Below are positions 39,446-51,564 of a stretch of 64,000 nucleotides of DNA, piece after piece. The position numbers and the translations under genes are program-made. The stretch is from Phycomyces blakesleeanus NRRL 1555(-) (Eukaryota > Mucoromycota > Mucoromycetes > Mucorales > Phycomycetaceae). A model generated the notes under the pieces. That model was not told the DNA's origin and ran no database searches. It was given only the letters and a program-made list of their open reading frames with translations. Numbering within the stretch: position 1 is the stretch's first letter; every line of letters begins with the position of its first letter. The stretch covers positions 744,001 through 808,000 of the forward strand of contig NW_017265155.1 of the NCBI RefSeq assembly GCF_001638985.1, written 5' to 3'.

Positions 39446-42400
39446 ATGGAAGACTATCGCAAACACAAACCCGTATCTGGGAGCCCTCAGCTCCCACCTC
39501 TGGATAAGAATCCGCGTGTCCCTCAAAATATAACCAAGAGCCGAATCAACAATTTCATGAGTGGTGGTGGGCAATTTTACAGCATGGGTGTACACCAAGC
39601 ACTTTGGAAAGCAAGATATAAAGGCGAGCCTCATGTAAAATTGAGTGTCTACAGTGTCCCGAATCTAAAGGTAAGTTTTACATTACATTATATTGCAAGG
39701 CAATACAATTATAATAATGACTAACTCTAAACCATGTAGCGAATTACTTTTGAGGTAACAAGGCATAGCTTATATATTGAAAATTTGGTTTTATATTAAC
39801 ACAAATTAATTCTAGGAAGCTATGGCTGGAACTTATAAAGAATTTAAACAAAATGAGACCACGTTTGGACCTAGCTGGTCAACACATTGGTTCAAGGTTA
39901 CCATCGTCATCCCAGAATTAATTGCTGGAGAAGAGGTCGTGTTTCAATGGGATATGCAATCAGAAGGAATGATCTGGAGTACAGATGGTGTACCTCTCCA
40001 AGGATTGACAGGAGGAAGTAAGCTCAAAGTCAATCAAAATGTATACCCATTGCTTATAACTCATTTTATTTTCAGCTGCCCAGTCTCGTCATGAATATGT
40101 TTTGACGCGCAATGCAAATCCTGGTCAAGACTTTACGTTTTACCTGGAGGCTGCGTGCAATGGCATGTTTGGCGTGGGAGACCAGAACGATGCAATGGTT
40201 CCGGACCCCAACCGATACTTTCGACTTATAAAAGCCGATCTGGTTGTACCTTCCCACGAAATCCAGGATTTGTATCATGACTTAGAGTGAGTGACACGCT
40301 CCGTAATAGGTCTCATATCGATAGTAAATTAATCATATTCTTACTTAGTGTTGTTCGTGGTATTGCGTATAACACAAATGAAGACTCGGTTAGAGCACGT
40401 AACGCCCTCTGGACTCTTAATGAAGTGATCAATCAATTTATTGCAGACGATCCAAAGACATGGAAGCAATGCAAAAGTCTCACATCTGAATTTCTTTCCT
40501 CCCGCAACGGAAAAGGCCAACACAAAGTAACTGCTTTAGGAAATTGTCACATTGGTAAATCCTTAAAGCCCAGTTAAAATTTATCAAAAAGCAACAAAAC
40601 TTAGTGGATTGTTAGATACGGCATGGCTGTGGCCCTATGAAGAAACCAAGCGTAAAATTGCCCGTTCGTGGTCTACACAGCTCGACCTGATGAACAAGTA
40701 CCCAGATTACATCTTTACTGCATCTCAAGTAAATAAAATCGACCTGATCCTTACAAATACACATACAAAAAAAGCTAAATAATTTTGATTGAACTCTAGG
40801 CCCAACAGTATGAATGGCTGAAGGATCTTTATCCACCTTTATTCAAAAAAATCCAAAAGAAAGAGAAGGATGGCCAATGGGAAATAATTGGCGGTGTAAG
40901 TACTACAGCATTTGTATATAGTCTAAATATCTGTAAGCTAATATATATATACAACCATCTTTTTACACATGTGTAGAGCTGGGTTGAGCATGGCAAGTTC
41001 AAGCAACTATATTAGGCAGAAACTAGAAATAAGCTTACATCGTTGAATTTATTAGACACCAACATGCCTAGTGGAGAATCCCTATGTCGCCAGATGCTTT
41101 TAGGGTGAGTCTAGATAATGGCTGTGTTTCTTTATCTATCCTCTCAGTATTGCGGCTAACCTGGAATTATGTATTGTCATCTTGCAGTCAACGCTTCTTT
41201 GAAAAGTATTTTGGCAAGCGTACCAAGATTTTTTGGCTTCCGGATTCTTTTGGTATGTTTATATAATACACATATACGCTACACAGATCAATAATATTCA
41301 AGTCATAATGATACATCATAGGTTATTCTGGTCAAGTAATATCACAATACAAAAACCATACTATATATATATATAATTCCTGCTTATTAGTATCTAAATA
41401 TGTCTCTTTAGCTTCCTCAAGTTCTTAAGCAGTCTGGATGTGATTACTTCTTTACCCAAAAGCTGTCTTGGAATAATATCAACACTTTTCCTTTGACTAC
41501 ATTTTGGTGGACAGGAATTGATAACTCACGAATTTTAGCTCATCTGACGCCTGCTGAAACGTAAGATTTAAAAAGGGTAATGTTGTGTTTATTTGCTATA
41601 TATATTGACACTGTACCTTTATAGCTACACTGCTAGTGTTACACCGAGCGAACTGTACAAATGGTATAGTGTAGTATATTATATATATAATGCTGTTTTT
41701 TAAAATACGTATATATATATATATATATATATGTTACAGCGCAAAGAACAATCATGATCTCGAGAGCTGCAATCAAAGCTTGTTAGTTTATGGGTATGAT
41801 ACATATTTGTATACATTCATGCGTAATTTGCTTTTTGCTTAATACATCACTGATAGACACGGTGATGGCGGTGGAGGTCCTACACCTGATATGCTGGAAA
41901 GATTGAAGCGTATGAAAGACGTGGTAAGTATATTAATTCGATATACATATCTTAAAATATAATTTCTCTAACTTTCTACTGCAGGATGGAATACCGGAGT
42001 GCAAGCCGGGTAGTGCACTCAAATTCTTCAAAAGTGTGGAAAAAGAGTCAAAGGGTCTTCAATCGTACAAGGGTGAATTGGTAATGACAATTCATCACCC
42101 AAATTAGTACTTGAAAAAAATATATAATACTAAAATGCTTCAACCTTTAGTACCTTGAATTCCATCGAGGAACATACACTACTCAGGCATTAGTAAAGCA
42201 GGGAAATCGCAAAGGCGAAGTACTTTTGAGAGATTTAGAGATCATTTCTACAATGGCTGCTGTTCTTCAGAGTAATCCGGATCTGGCAGAGAAATACATG
42301 TACTTAATTTGACCAAAAGTAGCGAAAAAAAAAATAGTACTAATCAGAGCTTAAATTGTACTTATATGTATAAAAAAAACTAGCTACCCTGCTGACTCTA

Positions 42401-44918
42401 TTACTCATCTGTGGAAACTACTTTGCCTCAACCAGTTCCATGACTGTCTACCTGGCTCCGCAATCGGAATGGCTTACACAGACGTACACAAGGTATATAA
42501 TACGCATATTTACTTTAGATTCCGTTTAATACAACTCTGTTAAAGTAAAAATGTCTCTAATGTGTCGTAAATATATGTAGTATCACCGAGAAGTTATATC
42601 ACAGGCTCTCTTGTTGAGACATAAAGCACAAAGCTATATCATAAATAGCAACAGAAGAGAAGACAACTATAACGCAGTTGATCAAGATGAGGAAAACGGT
42701 AATACTATTCTCTCATTACTTGGGGGTATTGAAAACTAAACTATGCTAAAATCACTTTTTTAGGATTTATTGTATTTAATACGCTCAGCTGGAAACGGTC
42801 AGAAGTGTTGGCCGCACCAAAAAAGAAATTTTCAGACGATAATACAGCGGATAATGAGGATGATAAATATATCATTGGTAATATATACTAAATAACTGAT
42901 CTTAATCATAATATTGACAACTGTTTGCAGTGGAAGACGTCGATGGGCTAAGTCTTACTGGCCGTATACGAAGATCTGTTGGAGATGATAAACTAGCACA
43001 GGATAATATAGCCAAAGGTATGCTATTGGTGTATACAGCAAGCAGTGTACGTATCTAATTAATCCAACTTAAATCATCGCAGCCTACGAAACTGAGGATG
43101 GTAACTTCATGCTTGAGAACAGCAATTTAAAAGCAAAATTCAATTCAGACGGACAGCTAATTGAGCTTATTGACGAAAGAGTTATGAGGTATGTTTTCCT
43201 TTTGCAAGCTGTGGATATCATATTTAATTTGTGTAAATATATATATATTTCTATACAAAATATAGAGGAAATTTGGTTTCTCCAGGAGAACGAGGAAATA
43301 CATTGGTTCTTTACGAAGATGTTGTACGTATTATTTTATATAACGTTAAATTTATCATAGCCATTATACTCAATTTGTGTTCTGTTCTGTTATGTGCTTA
43401 CTAGCCGACGTATTGGGATGCATGGGATGGTATGGCTACCCAACTTCACAAAATATTACAAAATATCACTACTAATTATCTATGTTTATTTGTTGAAATC
43501 AGTTGAAATATACCATTTTCAGAAGCGAAAGACTATTGAAGGGAGCAAGAGTGTCCAGGTAAGCCTGAATTTTGAGATGCATAATAATGAATTTTGTACT
43601 GAGCTTTTGGCTTATGTATATTTATATAAATTATACAGATCGTTTCAAAGGGTCCAATTAAAGCAGAACTCAAATTCCGTCAGAATATATCTGACAGAAG
43701 CTGCATAGAACAGACAATAAGTCTAACATGTATTGGTGAAAGAATCGAATTTAACAATGTTGTAGAATGGAACGAAAGCCATAAATTTTTGGCAAGTATA
43801 CCAGCTTAATGTATATGAATCCATGTCATATATATATATATTAAGTAATACTGTTTGGACTCTTCTTTGCTCTGTTTGTTTATTTATTGTAGAAAGTAGA
43901 ATTCCCTTGGGATCTTGTTACGGACCATGTGAGTTAAAGAAACTAACTCGTATATAAGCATTGTTAACATTTATACGAGCGGGTAGGCAACATATGATAT
44001 TCAACATGGCGTTGTAAGACGATCAAATCACTACAACTCCACCCAAGACTCTGCCAAATTTGAGGTGCCCACACCAGAATATTAGCAAGTATTATAAACA
44101 GTATTAACTTATCTAAGCTGCATTTGTGTAGGTGTGCGGACACAAGTTTTCCGATTTGTCAGAGGCAAACTATGGTGTTGCCTTGATCAACAATTGCAAG
44201 TATGGATATGCCACACAGGACAATGTTCAACGATTATCACTTCTGAGATCACCAAAAGGCCCTGATGAACATGCTGATATGGGTAAGAGAAATAAGTCTT
44301 TCTTTTATATGTAAAAGGCGAATGTTTTGGCTTAACTAGAAAAAAAAACTTCATTTATAGGCCAACATGCTTTTAAGTATGCTATCTACCCACATCAAGG
44401 TCATTTCAACAACTCAAATGTTGTTCGTGAAGCATTTGAATTTAATGTTCCTTTGTCTATCCGGTAAATATATATATATTGAAATAATATGATGCATCTG
44501 TTAACAGCTATTTCTACACAGTTATGCCAAGGGAAATGCTTTCAGAGAAGGTGTAATTGTACCTTCCCTGTTTGAGATCTCTACTCCTGGTGGCGTGATC
44601 ATTGATACTATCAAGCTTGCAGAAGATGACAAGGGTAAAGCAAAGACGGTTATTCTTCGGTTATTCGAGGCCTATGGAGGAAAACAGACAGTTTTGCTTA
44701 GCAGGTAAGTTAAAGTGGTTTACATTTTTTTATCTTATAATTCATATAACATGTATATATTAAAATTCAATTCAAATAGCTCGCTTGATATCAAGAGTAT
44801 GGAGATATCAAACATTCTTGAAGATAATGGAGAAAAGTTGCAACCTACTTTCAGATCATCTTTCGTTATTTCATTGACCCCTTTCCAGATCTTAACCCTC
44901 AAAGCTACCTTGAATTGA
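39446..44918 (+). CDS. AMS1: Vacuolar/cytosolic alpha-mannosidase, GH38 (Ams1-like)
   Basis: GH38 enzymes remove alpha-mannose from free oligosaccharides. Ams1 reaches the vacuole by the Cvt/autophagy route, consistent with no signal peptide here. The 32 exons are joined by introns mostly 50-100 nt and sum to 3282 nt, or 1093 aa (yeast Ams1 1083). Key motifs are CHIDTAWLWP (zinc ligands His/Asp), [23 protein letters not shown] (nucleophile Asp), [21 protein letters not shown] and [13 protein letters not shown], then the C-terminal beta domains ending [12 protein letters not shown]. Several exons are tiny: 39740-39754 (15 nt), 40977-40992 (16 nt), 41322-41335 (14 nt) and 43405-43429 (25 nt). 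Two introns use GC donors (40993-41055 after CATG and 43792-43892 after TTTTTG), needed to keep the conserved reading. Confidence 0.95.
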
Positions 44919-45333
44919 TAGGACAGTATTAAAGCATAATCATACATATGATTCCAATAAAAATATTGTATGTAAAAGAAGATACAAAGCTAAAATCCTA
45001 AATAAATGTGGGGGAACCCTCTTTTGCTTATATATTGTATTAAGCGTTTATATGGCTGTAACCAACCTGTTCTCACTTTCATTTATAGGCAGTATTTGTC
45101 ATCCATTGAGACATGTCTACAATAAAAAGCAAAGAAATAAAGCTGAGACTGACTAGCTTTTATTAGTCGACCACAACTATATGAACGCCTGTCTATCCCA
45201 AGATCAAGATATAGTCTAATTGAGGCTCAGATATGAATGATGATGATATATTTCAGTCAAATAATTTCCCATCCAAAATAATATAAATATCTGTGTAGTT
45301 CAGTGTAAAACCCCCTTTCTCTTCTTCTTTTCA
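44919..45333. other. Intergenic, nothing recognised
   Basis: This 415-bp stretch between the mannosidase stop and the foldback repeat shows no gene. Confidence 0.6.
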
Positions 45334-45652
45334 AATGTCGATACTATTTATTTTCCAAATAGACAAACCTTCACAAGCTCTCACGAATTGGTGTCTCACT
45401 GCCTTTCTTGTTTTCTTACTTTATTTGATTACAACAACAACTTTTCAAATTTCTTACCTCCATAACACCAAGGTCTCTACTGCTCAAAATCCAGGAAACC
45501 GTCATTAAAGCTCAGTGTTACGGAGGCGAGAAGCTTAAAAAGTGCTTGTTGTAATCAAATAAAGTAAGAAAACAAGAAAGGTAGTGCGACAACAATTCGT
45601 GAGAACTTGTGAAGGTTTGTCTATTTGGAAAACAAATAGTATCGACATTTCA
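45334..45652. repeat. Large foldback (inverted-repeat) hairpin
   Basis: The left arm from 45334 (AAATGTCGATACTATTT) returns in inverted orientation up to 45652. About 110 bp are nearly identical (shared AAATAGACAAACCTTCACAAG and CTTTCTTGTTTTCTTACTTT). Weaker pairing continues toward the centre (ACCTCCATAACAC against GTGTTACGGAGG). The whole ~320 bp could fold into one long stem. It lies ~500 bp upstream of a gag-like ORF and may be the terminal part of that element or an unrelated MITE. Confidence 0.85.
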
Positions 45653-46150
45653 AAGGCACCACCAGCGGCTGTTCTTGTTTAATAATATTTCCAGAGTTGA
45701 CCATTTTCACTGGACGACTCAAGGTCTCCCGGAAATAAGAATTTATACAAAACGTTCACCTAGTTACGGTCGACCGGCAAGAGTCAGAATTCCGATTATA
45801 AAAATAGCACTAAAATATCACAGTCCCTTGTACTCCTTTCCATTTTTTGTTGTTGTCATCAGCTGCGTTTTATCAATTTGAGCATAGAAACCATCAGCCC
45901 TGAATATTTGTTGTTATTCAAAAGTTACATCTTCCTCTGGCCAATAAAACTAATTTACGACTGATGTCCTGATTAATCGCAGAGGAATATTCGATTGAAT
46001 GGATTTCAAATGAGAGAGAGAGAGAGAGAAAATCTCAGCCAATCATACCAATGAATTTAAAACCCATCTCGAGAACAAGTTTGTGTGCATCTTGATGCAC
46101 CCGTCAATACACCTTTTTACCCAAACTACCCCAATAAACACAGTTTTCGT

Positions 46151-46771
46151 ATGTCTGAACAGCCACAAAAAAAGCAAAAGCCTACCATTCCCTTGGAGGA
46201 TATTCCTGTCCTAAAACTGAAGACAAACGATAAGCAAGCCAACGACAGCTCTGTGTACGCCAACATCCATTATTTCATCTATGCCTTTGAGCGAAAGCTT
46301 ATCGAGAATGCAATGTTGCCTTTTGATGGTTATTGGGAAGAGGCCTTAAAGGTATCGTGCAAGCCGCCGCAGCTCATATGGTTCGATCGAGTCCTGGCAA
46401 ACCGAGGTCTGACCTGGGAAACGGCGCGGGCACAGCTGGAGAAAGATTACGGTGACGAGACATGCCTGGAAACAAAGAAACAGGCATTTAATAAGATGAC
46501 ACAGCGACGTGACGAGCAAGTATCTGAATTTGCCGATCGTTTTTTAGAGCTGATGAAGACATGTTGCATCCATGGAAGCCCCGAACTTGTCAATAGATTC
46601 GCCAATTCCCTTCACTATATCCACCGCAGTAAAGCCCACAATATCATACATTATCATTTTGGCCCAAACCCAACTGAAGATATTGAGCGTATCTTTACTA
46701 CCGTAAAGGATGTTTTTGACAACGGGCCTACCTCTTCTCGACCACCATCAAAGAAACCCCGGCGTGCTTAA
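46151..46771 (+). pseudogene. Retrotransposon gag-like ORF, probable relic
   Basis: From ATG 46151 (the frame is open from 46085) it encodes 206 aa. The core resembles Ty3/Gypsy-type gag: a helical capsid-like region with ENAMLPFDGYWEEAL, LTWETARAQLEKDYGD and KKQAFNKMTQRRDEQVSEFADRFLEL. The C-terminus is Pro/Lys/Arg-rich. No zinc knuckle, protease or reverse transcriptase follows. Just after the stop another frame reads Gln/Pro/Tyr/Ser-rich sequence (about 46770-46900) with scattered TAG/TAA where Gln codons would fit, suggesting a frameshift plus nonsense decay. A domesticated gag gene is the alternative, since the 206-aa core is itself intact. Confidence 0.6.
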
Positions 46772-47396
46772 TCCACAAAATCAATATGGGCTAAATCTCC
46801 GGTCTCGGCCTCAACCCGAACCACAACAGCAATAGCAGCAATAACCACAACAATCCCACTCCAACTATCACTCTCATTCATACTCATACTAATACTCCCA
46901 ATAAACCCAAAAGAAAAGCAATATCTTCAATAAATGTATTTAATGATTTTTACTTTTGATGTAACTGTCATTTTGCATAATTTTTTTTTTTTTTACTTTA
47001 TTCAACTGTTGATGCAAAATGTTAATATATTAAATAGTGTATATTGGAACTTGTCTCATTAATGATAATTCCCTTGAGATGGAATGGTACACTTCTGATG
47101 GTTTATACATAAATATTGGTAAAGGGTATTATCTAAGCTTCCTTACCTCTTTTTACCTTAAACTATTATTATATCAATGAAGATTTGCAAAAATAATGAC
47201 AACAAACTTAAAGAAATGAGGCGAGGTTGTCAAGGATCAATTTGACTCACTAAAGTCATCTTTTTCAATTATCGGATCAAGCTTTCTCCGCCTTTGACCG
47301 GCCCACCTGTGACGGCTAGCGTAGGCTTTCCGGTTTTATTTTTCTTGTAATCATATTGCAAGGTCCCAAAGTTATTTGTCTATTTCCTACATTACC
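46772..47396. other. Intergenic, gag relic tail and spacer
   Basis: This holds the low-complexity tail of the gag-like region, then AT-rich sequence with a T run near 46980 flanked by ATTTTGCAT / ATGCAAAAT inverted 9-mers. No gene. Confidence 0.6.
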
Positions 47397-47726
47397 ATGC
47401 ATCCTCAATTAATTCCACACAAACACGAAGGCTGCTATGAAGCAATTCAGGCCCTTGATGAATGTCATCATGCCAACTCATTCAACCGATTCATCGGGCT
47501 TTGTAATGATGCAAAGAAAAAGGTCGACAAGTGTCTGAAGGAAGAGGTATCTATCACAGTATATGTAGCTGAGTAAACATACTATTTGTATTAAAATATA
47601 TTCGACAAGTTTGTGGCCAACAGAGCAGCCCAAAAGGCAGCAACAGACGAAAAAAGAGCAAGAATGAAGAAGATTTGGAAGGAAATGGAAGAACCCCCAG
47701 CTGGTTTTGAGGAAAAGAGTCAATAA
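47397..47726 (+). CDS. CMC2: COX assembly mitochondrial protein 2 (CMC2), twin CX9C
   Basis: This small intermembrane-space protein is needed for cytochrome c oxidase biogenesis and imported by Mia40. Two exons (47397-47546 and 47610-47726) encode 88 aa. It starts MHPQLIPHKHEGC, very like CMC2 orthologues (MHP.L..H). It has two CX9C motifs, CYEAIQALDEC and CNDAKKKVDKC, forming the helical hairpin, then a charged C-terminal helix (ARMKKIWKEMEEPP). The gene ends 84 bp from the converging NFX1-type gene. Confidence 0.93.
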
Positions 47727-47810
47727 ATACTATGTTTAATATATATATATAAGGGAAGAGAAAGAGGATATTATTTACAACAGGATGTTTTGGCTCTTTA
47801 TATATTGCCT

Positions 47811-50800
47811 CTAGGCTGTTACTACTTCCCAATCATCCGAAGATTCGTGTGCTGGTGCATTCGACTGCTCTTCTTCTGAGACATTCTCTGCGGATGTTTC
47901 GGTGGATTGACCATCCCATAAATTGTTTTCTTTCTGGTTTACCTTGGGAGTTTCCAGATTGGTTCTTTTCTCAGATTCTTCCCATGCATTTCGAACAGTA
48001 TGTTCGCTGTTAACACGCATCCATTCTTCATCTTCATTAGAAAGTGCCTCAAAAGCATTGTTGGATCGACTAGTGTTTGTGGAAGGATTGACAATTTCTC
48101 GCCTTATAGTCGGCTTCTCTGACCATGTAACATCACCTTTTTGGTTTAGCCAGCAACAGTCGACGCGAGAACAAAGTCCTTTAGCAACAAAATTGTCTTT
48201 GAGGATCTTCTTTAATCTCCAGACATTCTCTTCACGCTCGTCCATGGCGACCGAATTGTCCGAAAGTGGGATTACAACTGCATCACTGTCGTTGATCCAT
48301 CGTGAAGCAACCTTGGTTAAACCGCAGCATTCTAGAAGAGCAACATCTAGTTCGACTTTTGTCAAACCAAAGGCAAGGTCGGTGAGATAAAGTGAATTCA
48401 CAGGCTGGCGGGACGACTTTGCAGCGTTCTCAATCTGTATTTGTTCAACTGTCGGCATGCGTCCCAGAGAGGGTTCAAATGCGGCGCGGGAGAGTAAGAC
48501 AGGAGGAACACGACTCTGGCCAGCAGTCTTTTGAACAATGACGCTTCGCTTTGGCTCAGGATCCACAGCTGTGGTGGTTAAGTTGAAATGGGTTGCGTAA
48601 CGGTGGATGAATTTTCGGAAATGACTGCGCATAGGTTTACAATTGAGAGTCTGGCGTGAACTGTTGCAGAATTCAATAAGCATGACTTCGACCTGCTTGC
48701 ACCAGCCGGTATTTTCACGATAGAACTCCCGGAGAGTGTCATCATAATAACCAAGATCATCTGTGGATAAAGTCTCGGTTGTTTCGTCGCGATTGATATC
48801 AAAAGCCAAGGCGAGCTTACGATTGCGCTGGACCTTTGCACAAAATGAATCGCAGGGAAGTACATGGTTGGAACCACTAGAATCTGCAGTTGCATGACAA
48901 GGTATTTCGGTGGAGTTTTGGCCGCATTCACAGCTTGCCTTCACTCGTCCCGGGCATATGTCTGTTTCTGGGCAAGGACCGCTGTGGCACTTTCTTTTAC
49001 ACGGATGTCCACAACTACGGGTACCATGGCATGACTGCTGACATGATTCGGTTTCGGTTAAGCAGGGTCCACTGTGGCAAGTTTTGTTGCACTTATGGCC
49101 ACAATCTAGGATCTTGTCGCAAATCCTGCCACAGCGTGGGGATTCGCGGTAACAAGGCACATTTCTCAGCTCGGTTTTACCACACATACAAGTACGAGTA
49201 ATTAGGATGGAGCATGGCGGGCATGGCTCATCGTCGGGATGACAGGTGTGTTGTAATAAGCGCATATGTCCACATGGAGCAGGACGTTGACAAGGATAGG
49301 GGCATGCTGGAATTTGAGTACCACAGCGAATTGGTGGTTCTAAGCGTGTTCTTCCGCAATGGCAAGATATCTCATCAAATGTAGCCTCTATTTGTAACAC
49401 ACGCACACACAGATATGTATCAGTAATTGTTTGTTTAAAAACCCAAAAGAAAAATTAAAAGAAAACCTACCAAGGCATGGGTTGCATCGTCCTTTATGGC
49501 ATTTATCCTGACAGGTGTGAACACCACACCCCAGCGTGCGGCCACACACTAGAGGGCATTCGTGAATATTCTCAGGAGTACCTTGCTTTTTTTTGCCTTT
49601 TTGCTTCATGGCTGGGCAGCATTTGTTTCCACATTGGTGACGTCCACATTGTCGCATGGATTTACAAACGCGTCCACATTCTGGCGGCTCACCACCTGCA
49701 ACTTCGCACACACTTGCACACGTGGCAGAAAAGACGGTTGATTGACAGCGACAGGGTACTTCCACAACCTCTTTACATGGAGGACACTCGCCGGTATGAC
49801 ACGTTTCATGACATTCATGCCCACATGGTAATACCTTTGAGCATTCACGACCACACGTGGGAATTGGATCAGTACAAGAAGTTCTTTTTGCAACGCCCAG
49901 TGACTCCAGAGATTCACCACCACAAGGACAAGTCTTCACTAAGCTGGGATCATACGGGCATTTTTTGGGAGTTGCTTCACAAGGATGACAGGTAGCTTCA
50001 CAACGATGAATTCCACATGAATATGTACTATTTTAACCCAATCAATTGAGAATTAAGCATATTTTAGGTAAATAGATATAAATCTTACCTGTCACACACG
50101 TCTCCACAGCTGTAATATCCTACGTGGCCCTTAATTTCAATTGCTTTCCCACTTCCACATCTTCCAGTGCGTTCATGACGGCCACAATAGCACAATTGGA
50201 TTTCCTCGACAGTACAAGGAGGACAGAGACCAGCGTGACATGTGTCTTTGCAGTCATGTTTCCCACATCCTAAACTCTCTCCACAGACTTCTTCGCATTT
50301 ATATGCTTGTGTGGCATAGTCTGTATCCACACAACGTGTTTGGCGAGTATGTCTTCCACAAAAACATGTCAGAACAGGACCCATTGCTGTACAAGGTGGA
50401 CATGGTCCAGGATGACATGGCCTATTTAATATGGTTAGTTAATTTTTATACAATCTTTAAATAAATAAATAAAATATATAAAACTTACAGTACACATGGG
50501 TGAGGGCACGAACGTGTTTTTTTGCATAATTGACCGCAACTGTGTGGAGTTAAGTATTTATTTGGTTCTGGGTTCCGTTGTTTTCCGCAAAAACAAAAGT
50601 AATCTTTCGGTACAACGGTTCGAGTGTGTTGACATCCAGGACAGCGCCATGAAGTGATCATCTTGTTGGTGGATATATCTAAAATAGATACTTTTTAACA
50701 CCGATTGATAATATTTTTCATGTACATATATACACGTATATTTGAGAATGCAATCTACCTGAAAGTGATTTCGTTGCCCATTTCTGAACACAATGAATAT

Positions 50801-51431
50801 GAAAAACTGCCCAACAGCAATCGCAGGTCCAAGTAGTATGTGCTGGTCGAACTACATCCCAGCAGACCATGCATTCGTAAGTTGATGTCTTTAGTTCATA
50901 TGCTAGACTAGATGCAAGATCTTGGGTATCTGGTGCAGCCAGAGTAGGCCCTTTTTTGTTACGCGTTCGTTTGGGCTTGTCTGCAGTTGAAGAATCGCCT
51001 TGTTCTGTGAGTTTTGCTTGTGGTCTGTCTTTATGATCCCGAATTGCCTTTGGCTTTTGCACATGTGCCTTGGTTGGCTTGGGATCAGGTACCGAATCGC
51101 CTGTCTGAGGAATAGTTGAAGAAGAGGGACTTGCGGTAGTTGGCTTTGGTTTTCTGCGCCTTGGTTTAGACTTTGGCTTTTGGTTCAAAGGTTCACTTGG
51201 GGCAGGGTTTGTGGAGGGGTTATTGTTATTGCTTGAGTTGGAAGTAGAAGGAGCTGCTCCTTCTGTGGGAGCATTATTCTTTGGTTTCCAGCGTCTTCGA
51301 CTTTTTGGTTTATCGGAAGGTTTATCTTTAGTTTGACCTCTAGGATCAGAGGGTTGTGAAGAACTTACACCAACACTCGATTGTGCATTTGATGCAGTGT
51401 TGGGAGCAGTTTTGGCAGGAGCCTCACTCAT
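47811..51431 (-). CDS. FAP1: NFX1/FAP1-type zinc-finger protein with RING and R3H
   Basis: Related proteins (human NFX1, yeast Fap1) act as RING E3-like transcriptional or FKBP12-binding regulators. Five exons on the minus strand (50759-51431, 50489-50678, 50089-50421, 49471-50027, 47811-49387) encode 1109 aa. The N-terminal ~180 aa is basic and Pro/Ser/Lys-rich. A RING-like finger follows (CMVCWDVV, TWTCDCC, FHIHCVQKW, WRCPGCQ). A long tandem of NF-X1 fingers comes next (CGQLCKKT, CHPGPCPPC, CGRHTRQTRC, CGHECHETCHTGECPPC, CGHKCNKTCHSGPC and more). The R3H motif is near MRSHFRKFIHRYATHFNL. A Ser/Asp/Glu-rich tail ends SSDDWEVVTA. Introns are GT-AG. It lies 84 bp from convergent CMC2. Confidence 0.94.
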
Positions 51432-51564
51432 TAAAAAATAAAATAAAAAGTAGACAGGAGAAGAATAAGAGAAAAAGACAATTGAGCGGTTTCATTGGAT
51501 ATATATTCTATTCAAGTGGCGCAGTCCGATAAGGCACCGCAGTAAAGTGAGCTGAATGACCTTT

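Noticed and set aside
40980..41055. Apparent frameshift and stops in the alpha-mannosidase gene after WVEH
   Set aside because: A GC-AG intron (40993-41055) restores the conserved DTNMPSGE motif exactly, so the gene is intact.
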